Assembly (NCBI GenBank): GCA_030452985.1
Contig: JAKDLG010000010.1
Location: 1 to 63,773, forward strand
Direction: 5' to 3'
DNA length: 63,773 nt
Origin: Humibacillus sp.
GTDB taxonomy: Bacteria > Actinomycetota > Actinomycetes > Actinomycetales > Dermatophilaceae
The notes under the pieces are model-generated. The model searched no databases and was not told the origin of the DNA. It was given only the letters and a program-made list of their open reading frames with translations. A program made the position numbers and the translations under genes. The first letter of the stretch is position 1, and the number at the start of each line of letters is the position of its first letter. Positions 8,055 through 16,634 of this stretch are shown piece by piece.

Positions 8055-9189
8055 GGCGTTCCAGCTTTCTCGGGCGAGGGTGAGGGGGTTGTTGCGGTGG
8101 CCGCCAGGTAGGCGGCGCGGTAGCCCGGGTCACGGGCGACGTCGGCGACGGTCAGGGCCATGAGCAGGGCGCCGTCACGCACGGCCGTGTCTCCGGAGGG
8201 GGTGGCGCACGCGGCGGTGAAGCCGGCCTGGTGGTTGGCGGCGCCGCCCGCCGCGGCGGCGATCATCGGATGGATGGCCGGGAGAACCCTTGAGACGTTG
8301 GCCATATCGGTCGAGCCGAGGCCACGCCCGCCCTCCCCCATCTCCTGCGGGAAGCGCCCGAAGGCCACGCTGTGCTTGCGATAGAGGTCCCACAGCACGG
8401 AGTCGTTGTGGAACTCGGTATATGGAGGTGAGTCGGATTGATACGTCACGGAGCAGCCGGTCGCCAGCGCTCCTGCCTCGAAGCAGCGGACCACGCGCTC
8501 ACGCAAGGCTTCCAGCCGCTCGGGGTCGAGGCTGCGGTAGCAGTAGCGGGCGATGGTCTTCTCGGGAATGACATTGGGGGCATCGCCACCCGCGGCGATG
8601 ATGCCGTGGATCTGGTCGCCGGGTGGCAGCTGTTGCCGCAGCAGCCCGATCGCCACTTGCGCAACGGTCAACGCGTCGAGGGCGTTGATGCCGTCGTAGG
8701 GGGCCAGGGAGGCGTGGGCGGGATGACCGGTGTAGGTGACCGTGAGGTCGCCGATGGCCAGCACGTTGCACTCGACACCGTCGAAGGGTGCCGGGTGCAC
8801 CATCATGGCCAGATGGGTCCCGTCGAAGACGCCCCGGTCGAGCATCAGGGCCTTACCGCCGCCGTTCTCCTCGGCCGGCGTCCCGAAGAAGCGGACGGTG
8901 ATGCCGAGCTAGTCGACGTGCGTGGCCAAGACCAGAGCGGCCCCGACGAGGCGCCGGCGATGACGTTGTGACCGCAGGCGTGCCCGATCTCGGGGAGCGC
9001 ATCGTACTCACCGACGATGCCGACCACGAGCTCACCGGTTCCGTAGCTGGCTCGGAGCGCCGTGGGCAGCTCGCCGACGCCCCGTTCCACCTCGAACCCC
9101 GACTCGGTGAGCAGGTCGGCGACGGTGGCTGCTGCTGTGCGGCCGGGGTCCGGTGATGCGAGATCTATCGGGGCGTGGTTCAGCTTCTG
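8051..9189 (-). pseudogene. M20 family amidohydrolase, broken by frameshift and stop
   Basis: Clear M20D metallopeptidase/amidohydrolase sequence in two frames. The N-terminal part (about 9141 down to 8945) holds GEYDALPEIGHACGHN with the metal ligands. The C-terminal part runs from the THVD region to 8051 and includes VTYTGHPAHAS and DAPNVIPEKT. One base is missing in the C run at 8941-8944. Restoring it gives AALVLATHVD followed by an in-frame TAG (8909-8911) and then LGITVRFFGTPAEENGGG. Two independent lesions argue for real decay. The N-terminal 30 or so residues expected for the family are not recognisable, so the upstream limit is approximate. An intact copy would hydrolyse an N-acyl amino acid-type substrate imported by the neighbouring permease. 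Confidence 0.85.
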
Positions 9190-9412
9190 CGCGGACGTCG
9201 AGCGGATGCTGAGGGGTACCACCGCGGTGGCGCACGCTCGTCGGCGTTTCACGGACATACCGAAATGAGTGCATCGCGCGTTCCGAGAAGTCGCGGTGCA
9301 CGCCGGTGTGTGAGACTGCCGAGCACGTGTCGATGCGGCCGCAAGGTCATCCGGAAGATCGACATCCGACTTGGCGATCGCAGATGCGACATCGCAGACC
9401 GAGGAGAGCCGA

Positions 9413-10051
9413 ATGCAGTCCAAGATCCCTCGCGATCTCATCGAGGGTCAGCCGGTCCTGATCGTCATCGACATCCAGGGAGGCGGCTCGACCAGACCCG
9501 GCGAGTCCAGCATCCCCTTCATGCCTGGCTACAAGGAAGCCATGGACCGAGCCCCCGCGCTGGTGTCAAAGGCTCGGCAGTGCGGCGTCCCTGTCGTGTT
9601 CTTCCAGGAGGCCCACCGGCGTGACCTGATCGACTTCGGCCGCGAGCTCGATGGCGACGAGGGGGTCCACCTCCTCGAAGGAGATCCCGGCACCGAGATC
9701 GCACAGAACCTCGACGTCCGGCCCGATGACTACGTCATCCGCAAGCGTCGCTACTCCTGCTTCTTCGGGACTGAGTTGGAAATCCTCCTCAAGGGCCTGC
9801 GCGCCGACACCCTCATCCTCATCGGTGGCCACACCGACGTCTGCGTCCACTACACCTTCGTCGACGCCCACCAACACGACTACTTCTGCCGAGTCGTAGA
9901 GGACAGTGTTGCCGGGTCAAGCATCGACGCCCACGAAGCAGCGCTCCGTGCCATGGAGTACCTCCAGACAGGGGCCCGTCGCACCTCGGCCCAGCTCGTC
10001 GCTGCCTTCGAAGACCTTGCAGGGTCACGCGACCGTGCGGATCGCGAATAG
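9413..10051 (+). CDS. Isochorismatase-like cysteine hydrolase
   Basis: 212 residues. The triad of the isochorismatase-like superfamily is present: D20 (VLIVIDIQ), K111 (VIRKRRYSCFFGT) and C144 (GGHTDVCVHYT). Members hydrolyse amides or imides such as nicotinamide, N-carbamoyl compounds, biuret or ureidoacrylate, or the vinyl ether of isochorismate; I cannot choose among them. The ATG at 9413 follows GAGGAG at 9401-9406; an upstream TTG at 9371 has no ribosome site. It is divergent from the amidohydrolase-permease set and may share its pathway. Ends with TAG. Confidence 0.85.
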   Translation: MQSKIPRDLIEGQPVLIVIDIQGGGSTRPGESSIPFMPGYKEAMDRAPALVSKARQCGVPVVFFQEAHRRDLIDFGRELDGDEGVHLLEGDPGTEIAQNLDVRPDDYVIRKRRYSCFFGTELEILLKGLRADTLILIGGHTDVCVHYTFVDAHQHDYFCRVVEDSVAGSSIDAHEAALRAMEYLQTGARRTSAQLVAAFEDLAGSRDRADRE

Positions 10052-10501
10052 CTCCCGAAACATTCGCATCTGCCGCAGAGCGAGGGTGTTCGGGCGGGCA
10101 TGCTGAGAGCACGATAACCGCTCGGGCCATCTTTGTGTTCATGGCCGATCACGACCTGCTCGTCTTCCCCGGCCCCGCCGAGGCCTCCTCCTGGATGGAA
10201 GTCGTCGAACGGTGCTCGCTGCGACGAGGGGCAGGGCAAACTCGACCAATGGTTCGGGCCGTGCCGATGCAGCGGGGCAGCTGGCCGTACCCGTAATCCT
10301 CGAGCGGGTCTGAGCCTTCGCAGAAACGGCCGATTCTGCGAGGGGTTTCCAGGGCCGGCCGAACCCGCCTGGTTCCGCAGGGCCGGGTTCGCAGAATGCC
10401 TCTCACAACACATGGGTTTCGAGAAGGGGTTGTGCGAGGCTTGGGGGGTGACCCAGGGGGTCGGCAAAGTCGTGCTGTAGGCGTGCTGACCTGCTGAAAC
10501 G
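10052..10501. other. Gene-free stretch with hairpins before an IS remnant
   Basis: No coding sequence is recognisable on either strand. The right half holds three consecutive inverted repeats (separate entry at 10316-10439). The first part, to about 10300, shows nothing I can name. Confidence 0.5.
10316..10439. repeat. Three successive hairpin-forming inverted repeats
   Basis: Stem 1: CTTCGCAGAA (10316-10325) with TTCTGCGAGG (10334-10343), one G-U. Stem 2: CGAACCCG (10360-10367) with CGGGTTCG (10384-10391). Stem 3: CCTCTCACAAC (10399-10409) with GTTGTGCGAGG (10429-10439), one mismatch. TTCGCAGAA occurs twice (10317 and 10388). Possible roles are terminators, a small RNA, or the outer end of the neighbouring mobile element. 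Confidence 0.5.
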
Positions 10502-10513
10502 TGTGTGACTGAA

Positions 10514-10601
10514 GTGGCGTGTGTCGCTTCTGGGGCGGCGTGGGGCCGGCCCAGACGATGGAGGTTCTCACACACAGCCACCTCGGGAGCCCCACGCCGC
10601 C
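10514..10601 (+). promoter_or_regulatory. Interleaved inverted repeats (pseudoknot-type) at transposase start
   Basis: Arm A is GTGGCGTGTGT (10514-10524) and its partner is ACACACAGCCAC (10570-10581), with one bulge. Arm B is GGCGGCGTGGGGC (10534-10546), and its exact 13-base complement lies at 10589-10601, touching the ATG at 10602. The order A-B-A'-B' is that of a pseudoknot. GTGTGTGA (10501-10508) could also pair with TCACACAC (10568-10575). Pairing of B would cover the region between the CGGGAG ribosome site and the start codon, so translation of the transposase may be held low. Confidence 0.5.
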
Positions 10602-11111
10602 ATGTCATCTTCCCCCATCACAGCCACCTCTGCTGGCCTCTCGCGCCGTCCGTTGAGCGAGGTGTTCGCCACCATCGCCGACCCGCGCAAGCCACGCGGC
10701 GTGCGTCACGGGTTGGCGACCGTGCTGACCATCGCGCAATGCGCCGTCCTGACCGGCGCCAAGACCCTACTCGCGGTCCATAAGTGGGCGGCCGAAGCTG
10801 ACCGAGGCGCTTTGTCCCAGCACGGGATACACCCTCAGGCAGTGTTGCCGTCCGAGACGACGATCCGGCGCACCCTGACGTTGGTGGACGCCGCCGCGTT
10901 CGACCGGGCCGTCGCCGCCTGGATGGCGATCAAGGTCGGTGATCTGGGCGGCCGGCGGGTCATCGAGATCGACGGCAAGACGATGCGCGGGGCCCGCCGG
11001 GACGGCGGCGCCCCACAACTGGTCGCCGCCCTCGACCACGGCACCGGCGCAGTGCTGGGCCAGCTCGCGGTCTCCGCCAAGAGCAACGAGATCCCCGCGC
11101 TGCGCGACCTG
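10602..11111 (+). pseudogene. ISAs1-type transposase, 3' truncated
   Basis: The first 170 residues match ISAs1-family DDE transposases: PLSEVFATIADPRKPRGVRHGLATVLTIAQ near the N terminus, then IEIDGKTMRGAR (residues 121-132, with the first catalytic Asp), then SAKSNEIPALRDL. After residue 170 the sequence no longer resembles the family, although the frame stays open to 11405. Full-length relatives are about 370-400 residues, so the second and third catalytic acids are gone and the protein cannot be active. I found no convincing terminal inverted repeats. Confidence 0.8.
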
Positions 11112-11393
11112 CGCCTTAAGCGACACATACCACTGCGAATACACCGCCACTTACCGGCGCGCTTCACAGTTCATCGGCTCTCCCCGGGATCGGGATGGTG
11201 CCACCGATCACTCCGAAGAACCACCGGCGACGTTGGCCATGGATCACGTCCGGCCGATTCGAGTCTTTGTCCAGGTTTGCGGCCGGACGAGGTACCCACA
11301 GTAGGGGTCCCACCCGAAGGAATGACATCCGCGCAGGAGGTCACGCCTGTTGCTAACGGCCGCGCTCGCAGGGCGCTCGAGGCCAGCCTCGCC
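11112..11393. other. Unassigned sequence after truncated transposase
   Basis: The junction near 11112 is abrupt. The 282 bases to the response regulator gene hold no recognisable gene, and the continuing reading frame is unlike any family I know. It probably contains a deletion scar of the IS. Confidence 0.4.
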
Positions 11394-12038
11394 TCAGGCC
11401 CGTAAGTAGGTCAGCACCGCTGCCACCCGCCGCGACGTCGTCGACGACGGCGGCAGGTCGAGCTTGGCCAAGATGCTGTTGATGTGCTTGGCCACCGCCT
11501 TCTCGGTGATGACAAGGCGTTCGCCGATGACGGTGTTGGCGTGGCCCTCGGCCATCAGGGCCAGCACCTCGAGCTCGCGGGCCGTCAACCGGTCTATCGG
11601 CCCGGGACCCCGGCGAGTGGCCAGCAGGGCCTGGATGACCTCGGCGTCGAGGATCGTGCCGCCGCGCTCGACGGCCCGCAGCGCCGTGACGAACTGAGCG
11701 TCGTCGAGCACCCGGTCTTTGAGCAGGTAACCGACGCCCCCACTTCCACTGGCCAGCAGCTCGTCGACGTACAGCTGCTCGACATACTGCGAGAGCAGCA
11801 CGACCGGTAGGTCGGGCAAGATCCTGCGGGCATCGAGGGCGGCGCGCAGCCCATCGTCGGTGTGCCCCGGCGGCATCCGCACGTCGAGCAGCGCGAGGTC
11901 GGGTCGGTGCGCCTCGATCGCCGGCACGATCTCATCGCCCCGGGAAACGGCGGCGACCACGTCGATGTCGTGGCTGGTGAGCAGCCGCGTGAGACCGTCC
12001 CTCAGGAGGAACTGGTCCTCGGCCAGCACGACGCGCAC
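11394..12038 (-). CDS. NarL/LuxR-type response regulator
   Basis: 214 residues: a receiver domain with LAEDQFLLRDGL (acidic pair) and a phospho-acceptor in LALLDVRMPP, the KD pair in GYLLKDR, then a LuxR-type HTH (LTARELEVLALMAEGHANTVIGERLVITEKAVAKHINSI region). It should bind DNA as a dimer after phosphorylation by the divergently encoded kinase, and probably controls the DrrAB-like exporter beyond it. The GTG at 12038 was chosen because AAAGGGG lies 5 bases upstream; a TTG at 12065 has no site. Confidence 0.85.
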   Translation of the reverse strand: MRVVLAEDQFLLRDGLTRLLTSHDIDVVAAVSRGDEIVPAIEAHRPDLALLDVRMPPGHTDDGLRAALDARRILPDLPVVLLSQYVEQLYVDELLASGSGGVGYLLKDRVLDDAQFVTALRAVERGGTILDAEVIQALLATRRGPGPIDRLTARELEVLALMAEGHANTVIGERLVITEKAVAKHINSILAKLDLPPSSTTSRRVAAVLTYLRA

Positions 12039-12284
12039 GGCGACCCCTTTCGTCGGATGCGCCAAACACGGTGCAGCCTACGATGCTCATGGCAGGCGAA
12101 GTCTGCTCGTCGTGGCCGATCAGGACGCCTCCCGGCCGCGCCGGGCTTCAGCGGCTGTGCGGCATCCAGAAAGCAACACTGACCGTCGCGTTCGAGACAG
12201 GGGCGTGGGCAGAGGTCTGGACACCTCGCAAAGAGTGGTGCGGTCACCACTGACGTCAGGCACCGAGGGCGACAGGCTGGTTCC

Positions 12285-13592
12285 ATGACATTCGACAACG
12301 TGAACCCGGAGGCCGTGGTGACATCGACCCGCAGGTCTGCGCTCGTCTTGGCGGGCATCGAGGCCCTGCGCCGCGGGCTGCGGCTCACCGCCCTCGCCCT
12401 GTGGGAGGCGTTGCTCCTGCTCTGGCTGTGCCTCTGCGTCTGCCTTCTCGTCGTCGGGGTGGGCCTCTGGCTCGTGCCTCCCGCCCTTGACGCCGTGCGC
12501 ACGCAGGCGCGGCGTCAGCGCCGCCTGGCCTGGCAGCTCTCGGGGCTGCGCGTGACCGAGAACTATCTGCCCGACCCGGCGACGGCCGGTGGCCTGCTGG
12601 CCGGCTGGCGGCGTGAGTACGCCCGGGCGGGCGACCCGTCGACGTGGAAGGACCTGCTGTGGCACGTCGTCGACCCCTTCGTCGGTGCGGCCCTCGCGTT
12701 CGCGCCGGCGGCCCTGTTGTTGAACGGGGTGTTCGGCCTCCTACCGCTGCTGTGGGCGCCCGTTGTGAGCCACTGGGAGAACAGCTGGTACTACTTCATC
12801 CCCATCACCACGGTCGGCGGAACGATCCTCGCCAGCCTCCTGGGGGCGGCCACCATGGTGTTGGCCATGCTGGTGGGCCCTTCGTTGGTGCGGCTGCACA
12901 GCCGCTGGGTCGAGGCCGTGCTCTCGACCCAGAGCCGCGAAGAGCTGCAGGCCCGCGTCGAGCACCTCTCCTCCTCGCGGTCCCACGCCGTCGACCACGA
13001 GGCCAGCGAGGTTCGGCGTATCGAGCGCGACCTCCACGACGGCGCCTAGGCCCGGCTCGTCGCCATGGGCATGACGCTGAGTGCGGCCGAGCGACTCATG
13101 GACCACAATCCCGACGCAGCGCGAGCGATGGTCCAGGAGGCGAAGGAGTCGTCCAGGGCGGTACTCACCGAGCTGCGAGACCTCGTGCGCGGCATCCACC
13201 CGCCGGTACTGGCCGACCGGGGGCTCGTCGACGCCGTGCGCTCACTCGCGCTGCAGTCACCGCTGCCGGTCACCGTCGAGTCCGACCTCGTGGGCCGACC
13301 CACCCCGCCGATCGAGTCGGCGGTCTACTTCGCCGTCTCCGAGCTGCTCACCAACGCGGCCAAGCACTCGGGCGCGACGTCTGTCGCCGCGACGATGACC
13401 CACGACCACGGCATGCTGCGCGTGACGGTGGAGGACGACGGCGACGGCGGCGCCAGCCTCGAGAAGGACGGCACGGGCTTACAGGGGATCGAGCGCCGGC
13501 TCGCGGCCTTCGACGGCGACCTGCTCGTGAACAGCCCCGAGAACGGACCGACCACCATGACCATCGCGATCCCCTGCCGCGTGACGCCCTGA
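12285..13592 (+). pseudogene. Sensor histidine kinase interrupted by amber codon
   Basis: The frame runs from ATG 12285 to 13592 with a single in-frame TAG at 13047-13049. Before it: an N-terminal putative-sensor membrane region with four or so hydrophobic segments and the start of the HisKA_3 dimerisation helix (ERDLHDGA). After it: ARLVAMGMTL and a full HATPase domain (LLTNAAKHSG, DGDGG, GTGLQGIERRLAAF). The family usually has Gln at the stop position (ERDLHDGAQARL), so one C-to-T change (CAG to TAG) explains it. The phosphorylated His is just before the stop. A restart at ATG 13065 would give only the ATPase half. It is divergent from the response regulator and upstream of an ABC exporter. 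Confidence 0.85.
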
Positions 13593-13661
13593 AGGCGGCA
13601 TCCAACCGATCGTCAGGGTAGGCACCCAATGCTCGGAACGACCGCGGTCGGCGTCTTCGCC

Positions 13662-13674
13662 TAGGTTTGAACCG
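13662..13674 (+). promoter_or_regulatory. -10 box of leaderless ABC transporter gene
   Basis: TAGGTT at 13662-13667 is followed by exactly six bases and then the GTG start codon, the geometry of actinobacterial leaderless genes. No ribosome site is present. The same CGCCTAGGTT context occurs upstream of the WXG100 pair. Confidence 0.55.
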
Positions 13675-14723
13675 TGGGTGACACTGCGATTCTCGCCGAA
13701 GACCTCGTCAAGACCTTCGGGGGAAAGGTACGCGCCCTCGAGGGGGTGTCGCTGCGCGTCGAGCAGGGCACGGTGCTGGGGCTGCTCGGCCCCAACGGCG
13801 CGGGTAAGACAACCGTCGTCAACATCCTCACCACCCTTCTGCGGCCCGACTCGGGCCGGGCCGAGGTCGCCGGCATCGACGTGTTGAGCCACCCCTCTGC
13901 GGTGCGCCGCTCGATCGGGCTCGCCGGGCAGTTCGCTGCCGTCGACGACGTGCTGACCGGCGCCGAGAACCTCACGCTCGTCGGCCGGCTCAACCACCTG
14001 TCGAAGGCCCAGGCCCGCACCCGGGCGACCGAGCTGCTGGGCCGCTTCGGCCTGGCCGAGGCCGGTGACCGGGCCGCCAAGACCTACTCCGGTGGCATGC
14101 GCCGACGGCTCGACCTCGCCGCGGCGCTCGTGGCGCGGCCGCTCGTGCTCTTTCTCGACGAGCCCACCACCGGCCTCGACCCGCGCAGCCGCATCGAGCT
14201 GTGGGAGGTGATCGAAGACCTGGTGCGCGAAGGGACCACGCTGCTGCTGACGACGCAGTACCTCGAGGAGGCCGACCGGCTCGCCGACCGCATCACGGTC
14301 GTCGATCATGGCCGGGTCATCGCCGAGGGAACCTCGTCCGAGCTGAAGGCGCGGATGGGCGGAGCGGTGATCGAGGTGCGCCTGGCCGACCCCAATGGGG
14401 CTCGCGCCGCACATCGGGCGCTCGGCGGGGTCGGCGACGGTGAGGTCAGCCGTCAGGGTGAGGTCGTGCAGGTGCCGGCCACCGACGGCACGGCCGTGCT
14501 CAGTGAAGTGGTACGTCGGCTCGACGCCGCCCACCTCACGGCCCGTGGGCTGCAGCTACGCGAGCCGAGCCTCGACGACGTGTTCCTGGCGCTCACGGGT
14601 CACGACGCCACGTCGGGAGCCGAGCCGGATGCCGCTGACCCCGTCAGGGCTGCCGGTGACGCCCCGTCGTCGTCGGGCCAGAGCGACACACTCGTCAACG
14701 ACAGCAGCGGAGGGCGAGCATGA
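13674..14723 (+). CDS. DrrA-like ABC exporter ATP-binding protein
   Basis: 349 residues. Walker A is LLGPNGAGKTT, the Q-loop is in LAGQFAAVDD, the signature is YSGGMRRRLDLA, and Walker B is LVLFLDEPTTGLDP, followed by the H-loop-region TTQYLEEADRLADR. The long C-terminal domain (after about residue 220) is typical of daunorubicin-resistance type DrrA proteins, which pair with a single DrrB permease and export drugs or lipids. The last 40 residues are a low-complexity tail. Its stop overlaps the permease start (ATGA). The nearby two-component system is the likely regulator. Confidence 0.9.
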   Translation: MGDTAILAEDLVKTFGGKVRALEGVSLRVEQGTVLGLLGPNGAGKTTVVNILTTLLRPDSGRAEVAGIDVLSHPSAVRRSIGLAGQFAAVDDVLTGAENLTLVGRLNHLSKAQARTRATELLGRFGLAEAGDRAAKTYSGGMRRRLDLAAALVARPLVLFLDEPTTGLDPRSRIELWEVIEDLVREGTTLLLTTQYLEEADRLADRITVVDHGRVIAEGTSSELKARMGGAVIEVRLADPNGARAAHRALGGVGDGEVSRQGEVVQVPATDGTAVLSEVVRRLDAAHLTARGLQLREPSLDDVFLALTGHDATSGAEPDAADPVRAAGDAPSSSGQSDTLVNDSSGGRA

Positions 14724-15580
14724 CGACGATGACCCGGGCCCAGGCTCGCGAGGCCCAGGACGCCGATCACGGCTCCGGCCTCGGGTGGGCGGTGCGCGAC
14801 ACCCTCGCCATGGCCGGCCGTAACCTGCGCCGGCTGCTGCGTCGGCCCGAGCAGGTGATGTTCAACCTTGTCTCGCCGATCATGTTCGTGCTGCTCTTCC
14901 GCTACGTGTTCGGGGGAGCGATCGGCGGCCTGCAGGGCCTCAACTACGTCAACTACCTCATTCCCGGCATCGCCGTGCAGACGGTGCTCTTCAGCGCCGG
15001 GGTCACCGGGTTCGCCCTGGCCGACGACCTGCAGAAGGGCTTCATCTACCGGTTGCGGTCGTTGCCGATGGCCCGCAGCGCCGTCTTCGGGGGCCGGGTG
15101 GCCTCCGACACGGTCAACAACGCGCTGGGTCTGCTCGTGCTCCTCGCCACCGGTTTCGTGGTGGGGTTCCGACCGTCTGACCTGCCCGGGCTGGTTCTCG
15201 CCGGGCTGCTTCTGCTGCTCTTCGCGCTGGCCGTCAGCCTGGGCTACGCCCTCATCGGCATGACGGTGAGCAGTGCCGAGGCCGTCAACGCCGCCACCTT
15301 CCCGATCATCTTCCCGCTGACCTTCGCCTCCTCGGCGTTCGTGCCGGTGGAGACCATGCCCGACTGGCTGCAGGGCTTCGCCACGCACCAACCGGTCAGC
15401 GTGGTGATCAATGCCGCCCGGTCGCTCATCCTCGGTGACACCGCCACCGATGCGCAGCGGACGCTGCTGCTCGGCGGCGCCGACACGGCATCGTTGGTGT
15501 GGCAGTCGCTGGCCTGGACCGTCGGCATCGGTGTGCTGTTCGGAGTGCTCTGCACCCGCAAGTACCGCAACCTCACCTGA
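14720..15580 (+). CDS. DrrB-like ABC-2 permease
   Basis: 286 residues, six predicted membrane helices, with the ABC-2 core PIMFVLLFRYVFGGAIGG and IPGIAVQTVLFSAGVTG near the N terminus and FPLTFASSAFVPVETMPDWLQ before the last helix, as in DrrB. With the upstream ATPase it forms a complete exporter. Substrate unknown. Confidence 0.9.
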   Translation: MTTMTRAQAREAQDADHGSGLGWAVRDTLAMAGRNLRRLLRRPEQVMFNLVSPIMFVLLFRYVFGGAIGGLQGLNYVNYLIPGIAVQTVLFSAGVTGFALADDLQKGFIYRLRSLPMARSAVFGGRVASDTVNNALGLLVLLATGFVVGFRPSDLPGLVLAGLLLLLFALAVSLGYALIGMTVSSAEAVNAATFPIIFPLTFASSAFVPVETMPDWLQGFATHQPVSVVINAARSLILGDTATDAQRTLLLGGADTASLVWQSLAWTVGIGVLFGVLCTRKYRNLT

Positions 15581-15618
15581 GTGCGACAGAAGGGCTGAAT
15601 TGCTTACCCTTGTCGGTA

Positions 15619-15636
15619 CGTAACCGATTGGGTACG
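15619..15636 (+). promoter_or_regulatory. ArsR-type operator before the regulator gene
   Basis: CGTAACC-GATT-GGGTACG is an 18-bp imperfect palindrome (one mismatched pair) ending 9 bases before the ATG. GTAACC-N4-GGTTAC-like sites are what I recall for ArsR regulators linked to SRPBCC genes, which would mean autorepression. Confidence 0.5.
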
Positions 15637-15645
15637 GTCGATCGT

Positions 15646-15963
15646 ATGGATGCAGTACTGCAGGCGTTGGCCGACGAGAGTCGGCGCACGGTGCTCGAGA
15701 TCCTGCGCGACCACCCGGCCACGTCGGGCGAGCTGGCCGACGCGCTGCCGATCGCCCGCCCAGGGGTGTCTCGGCATCTGCGCGTGCTGCGGGAGGCGGG
15801 GTTGGTCGATGTGCGCCACGAGGCGCAGCGCAGGATCTACAGCCTGCGGCCGGAGGCGCTGGTCGAGGTGGACGAGTGGCTGGAGAACTACCGCGCGCTA
15901 TGGCAGAACCGGCTCGATGCCCTACACACAGAGATCGCACGAGGAAAGAGGGCGCAGAGATGA
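15646..15963 (+). CDS. ArsR family transcriptional regulator
   Basis: 105 residues, a winged helix: ADESRRTVLEILRDHPATSGELADAL, recognition helix around RPGVSRHLRVLREAGLV, wing DVRHEAQRRIYSLRPEAL. It lacks the Cys metal site of ArsR/SmtB proper and belongs to the group paired with SRPBCC/AHSA1 proteins. Its stop overlaps the start of the SRPBCC gene (ATGA at 15960), so the two are one operon. There is no good ribosome site ahead of the ATG. Confidence 0.85.
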   Translation: MDAVLQALADESRRTVLEILRDHPATSGELADALPIARPGVSRHLRVLREAGLVDVRHEAQRRIYSLRPEALVEVDEWLENYRALWQNRLDALHTEIARGKRAQR

Positions 15964-16484
15964 TGCTGACCGGAACGATGCGGGCGCTCGACGACACCCG
16001 GGGAGCGGTGCGGGTGGAGGACGTCTACGACACCGACATCGACGACCTGTGGGAGGCGTGTACGACGCCCGAACGACTGGCGCGCTGGATCGCCACGGTG
16101 GCGGGCGACCTGCAGCTCGGCGAGACGGTGCACGCCGTCTTCACCAGCACGTGGGCCGGCCCGGTACGGATCGAGGCGTGTGACGCCCCGCACCATCTGC
16201 TGCTGACGATGGAACCGGGCGCCGACGACGAGACCCAGCTCGAGGCCTGGCTCACCTCGGAGGAGTCGCGCACCAAACTGGTGGTCGAGGAGCGCGGACT
16301 GCCCCTCGACAAGCTCCACTTCTACGGGGCCGGCTGGCAGGTACATCTCGAAGACCTCGGCCGCTCGGTGGCGAGCGACAGCCCCGCCCACGTCGGCGGC
16401 TGGTCGGAACAGGCGGCCGCTCCGGCCTGGCTGGCGCGCTGGACCGAGCTCACGCCCGTGTACCGGGACCCGGCATCCGGCTGA
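15960..16484 (+). CDS. SRPBCC (AHSA1-like) domain protein
   Basis: 174 residues with the AHSA1-type START-like fold pattern: VYDTDIDDLWEACTTPERLARWI at the N terminus and the long C-terminal helix FYGAGWQVHLEDLGR. Such proteins have a hydrophobic ligand cavity and are regularly co-transcribed with an ArsR regulator. The ligand is unknown. Confidence 0.82.
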   Translation: MMLTGTMRALDDTRGAVRVEDVYDTDIDDLWEACTTPERLARWIATVAGDLQLGETVHAVFTSTWAGPVRIEACDAPHHLLLTMEPGADDETQLEAWLTSEESRTKLVVEERGLPLDKLHFYGAGWQVHLEDLGRSVASDSPAHVGGWSEQAAAPAWLARWTELTPVYRDPASG

Positions 16485-16634
16485 CGGTGCCCGTAGCGAG
16501 TGTCGACATCGGGTTCTGGCTATATGACGGCGCCGGGTGAGTCGGGCAGATCCGCACCTCACTCACGCCGTCGGGTTGGGCCGCCTCGAGCTCGTCCGGC
16601 ACGGAGATTCCCACGGTCATGGCCCGACGGGCGT

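Noticed and set aside
10602..11405. Complete functional ISAs1 transposase
   Set aside because: Family similarity stops at residue 170, and the second half with the remaining catalytic acids is missing.
8909..13049. Amber recoding (TAG read as an amino acid) to explain the two in-frame TAG codons
   Set aside because: TAG is used as an ordinary stop by intact genes here (ends at 10051 and 35720), and no suppressor tRNA or pyrrolysine genes are visible.
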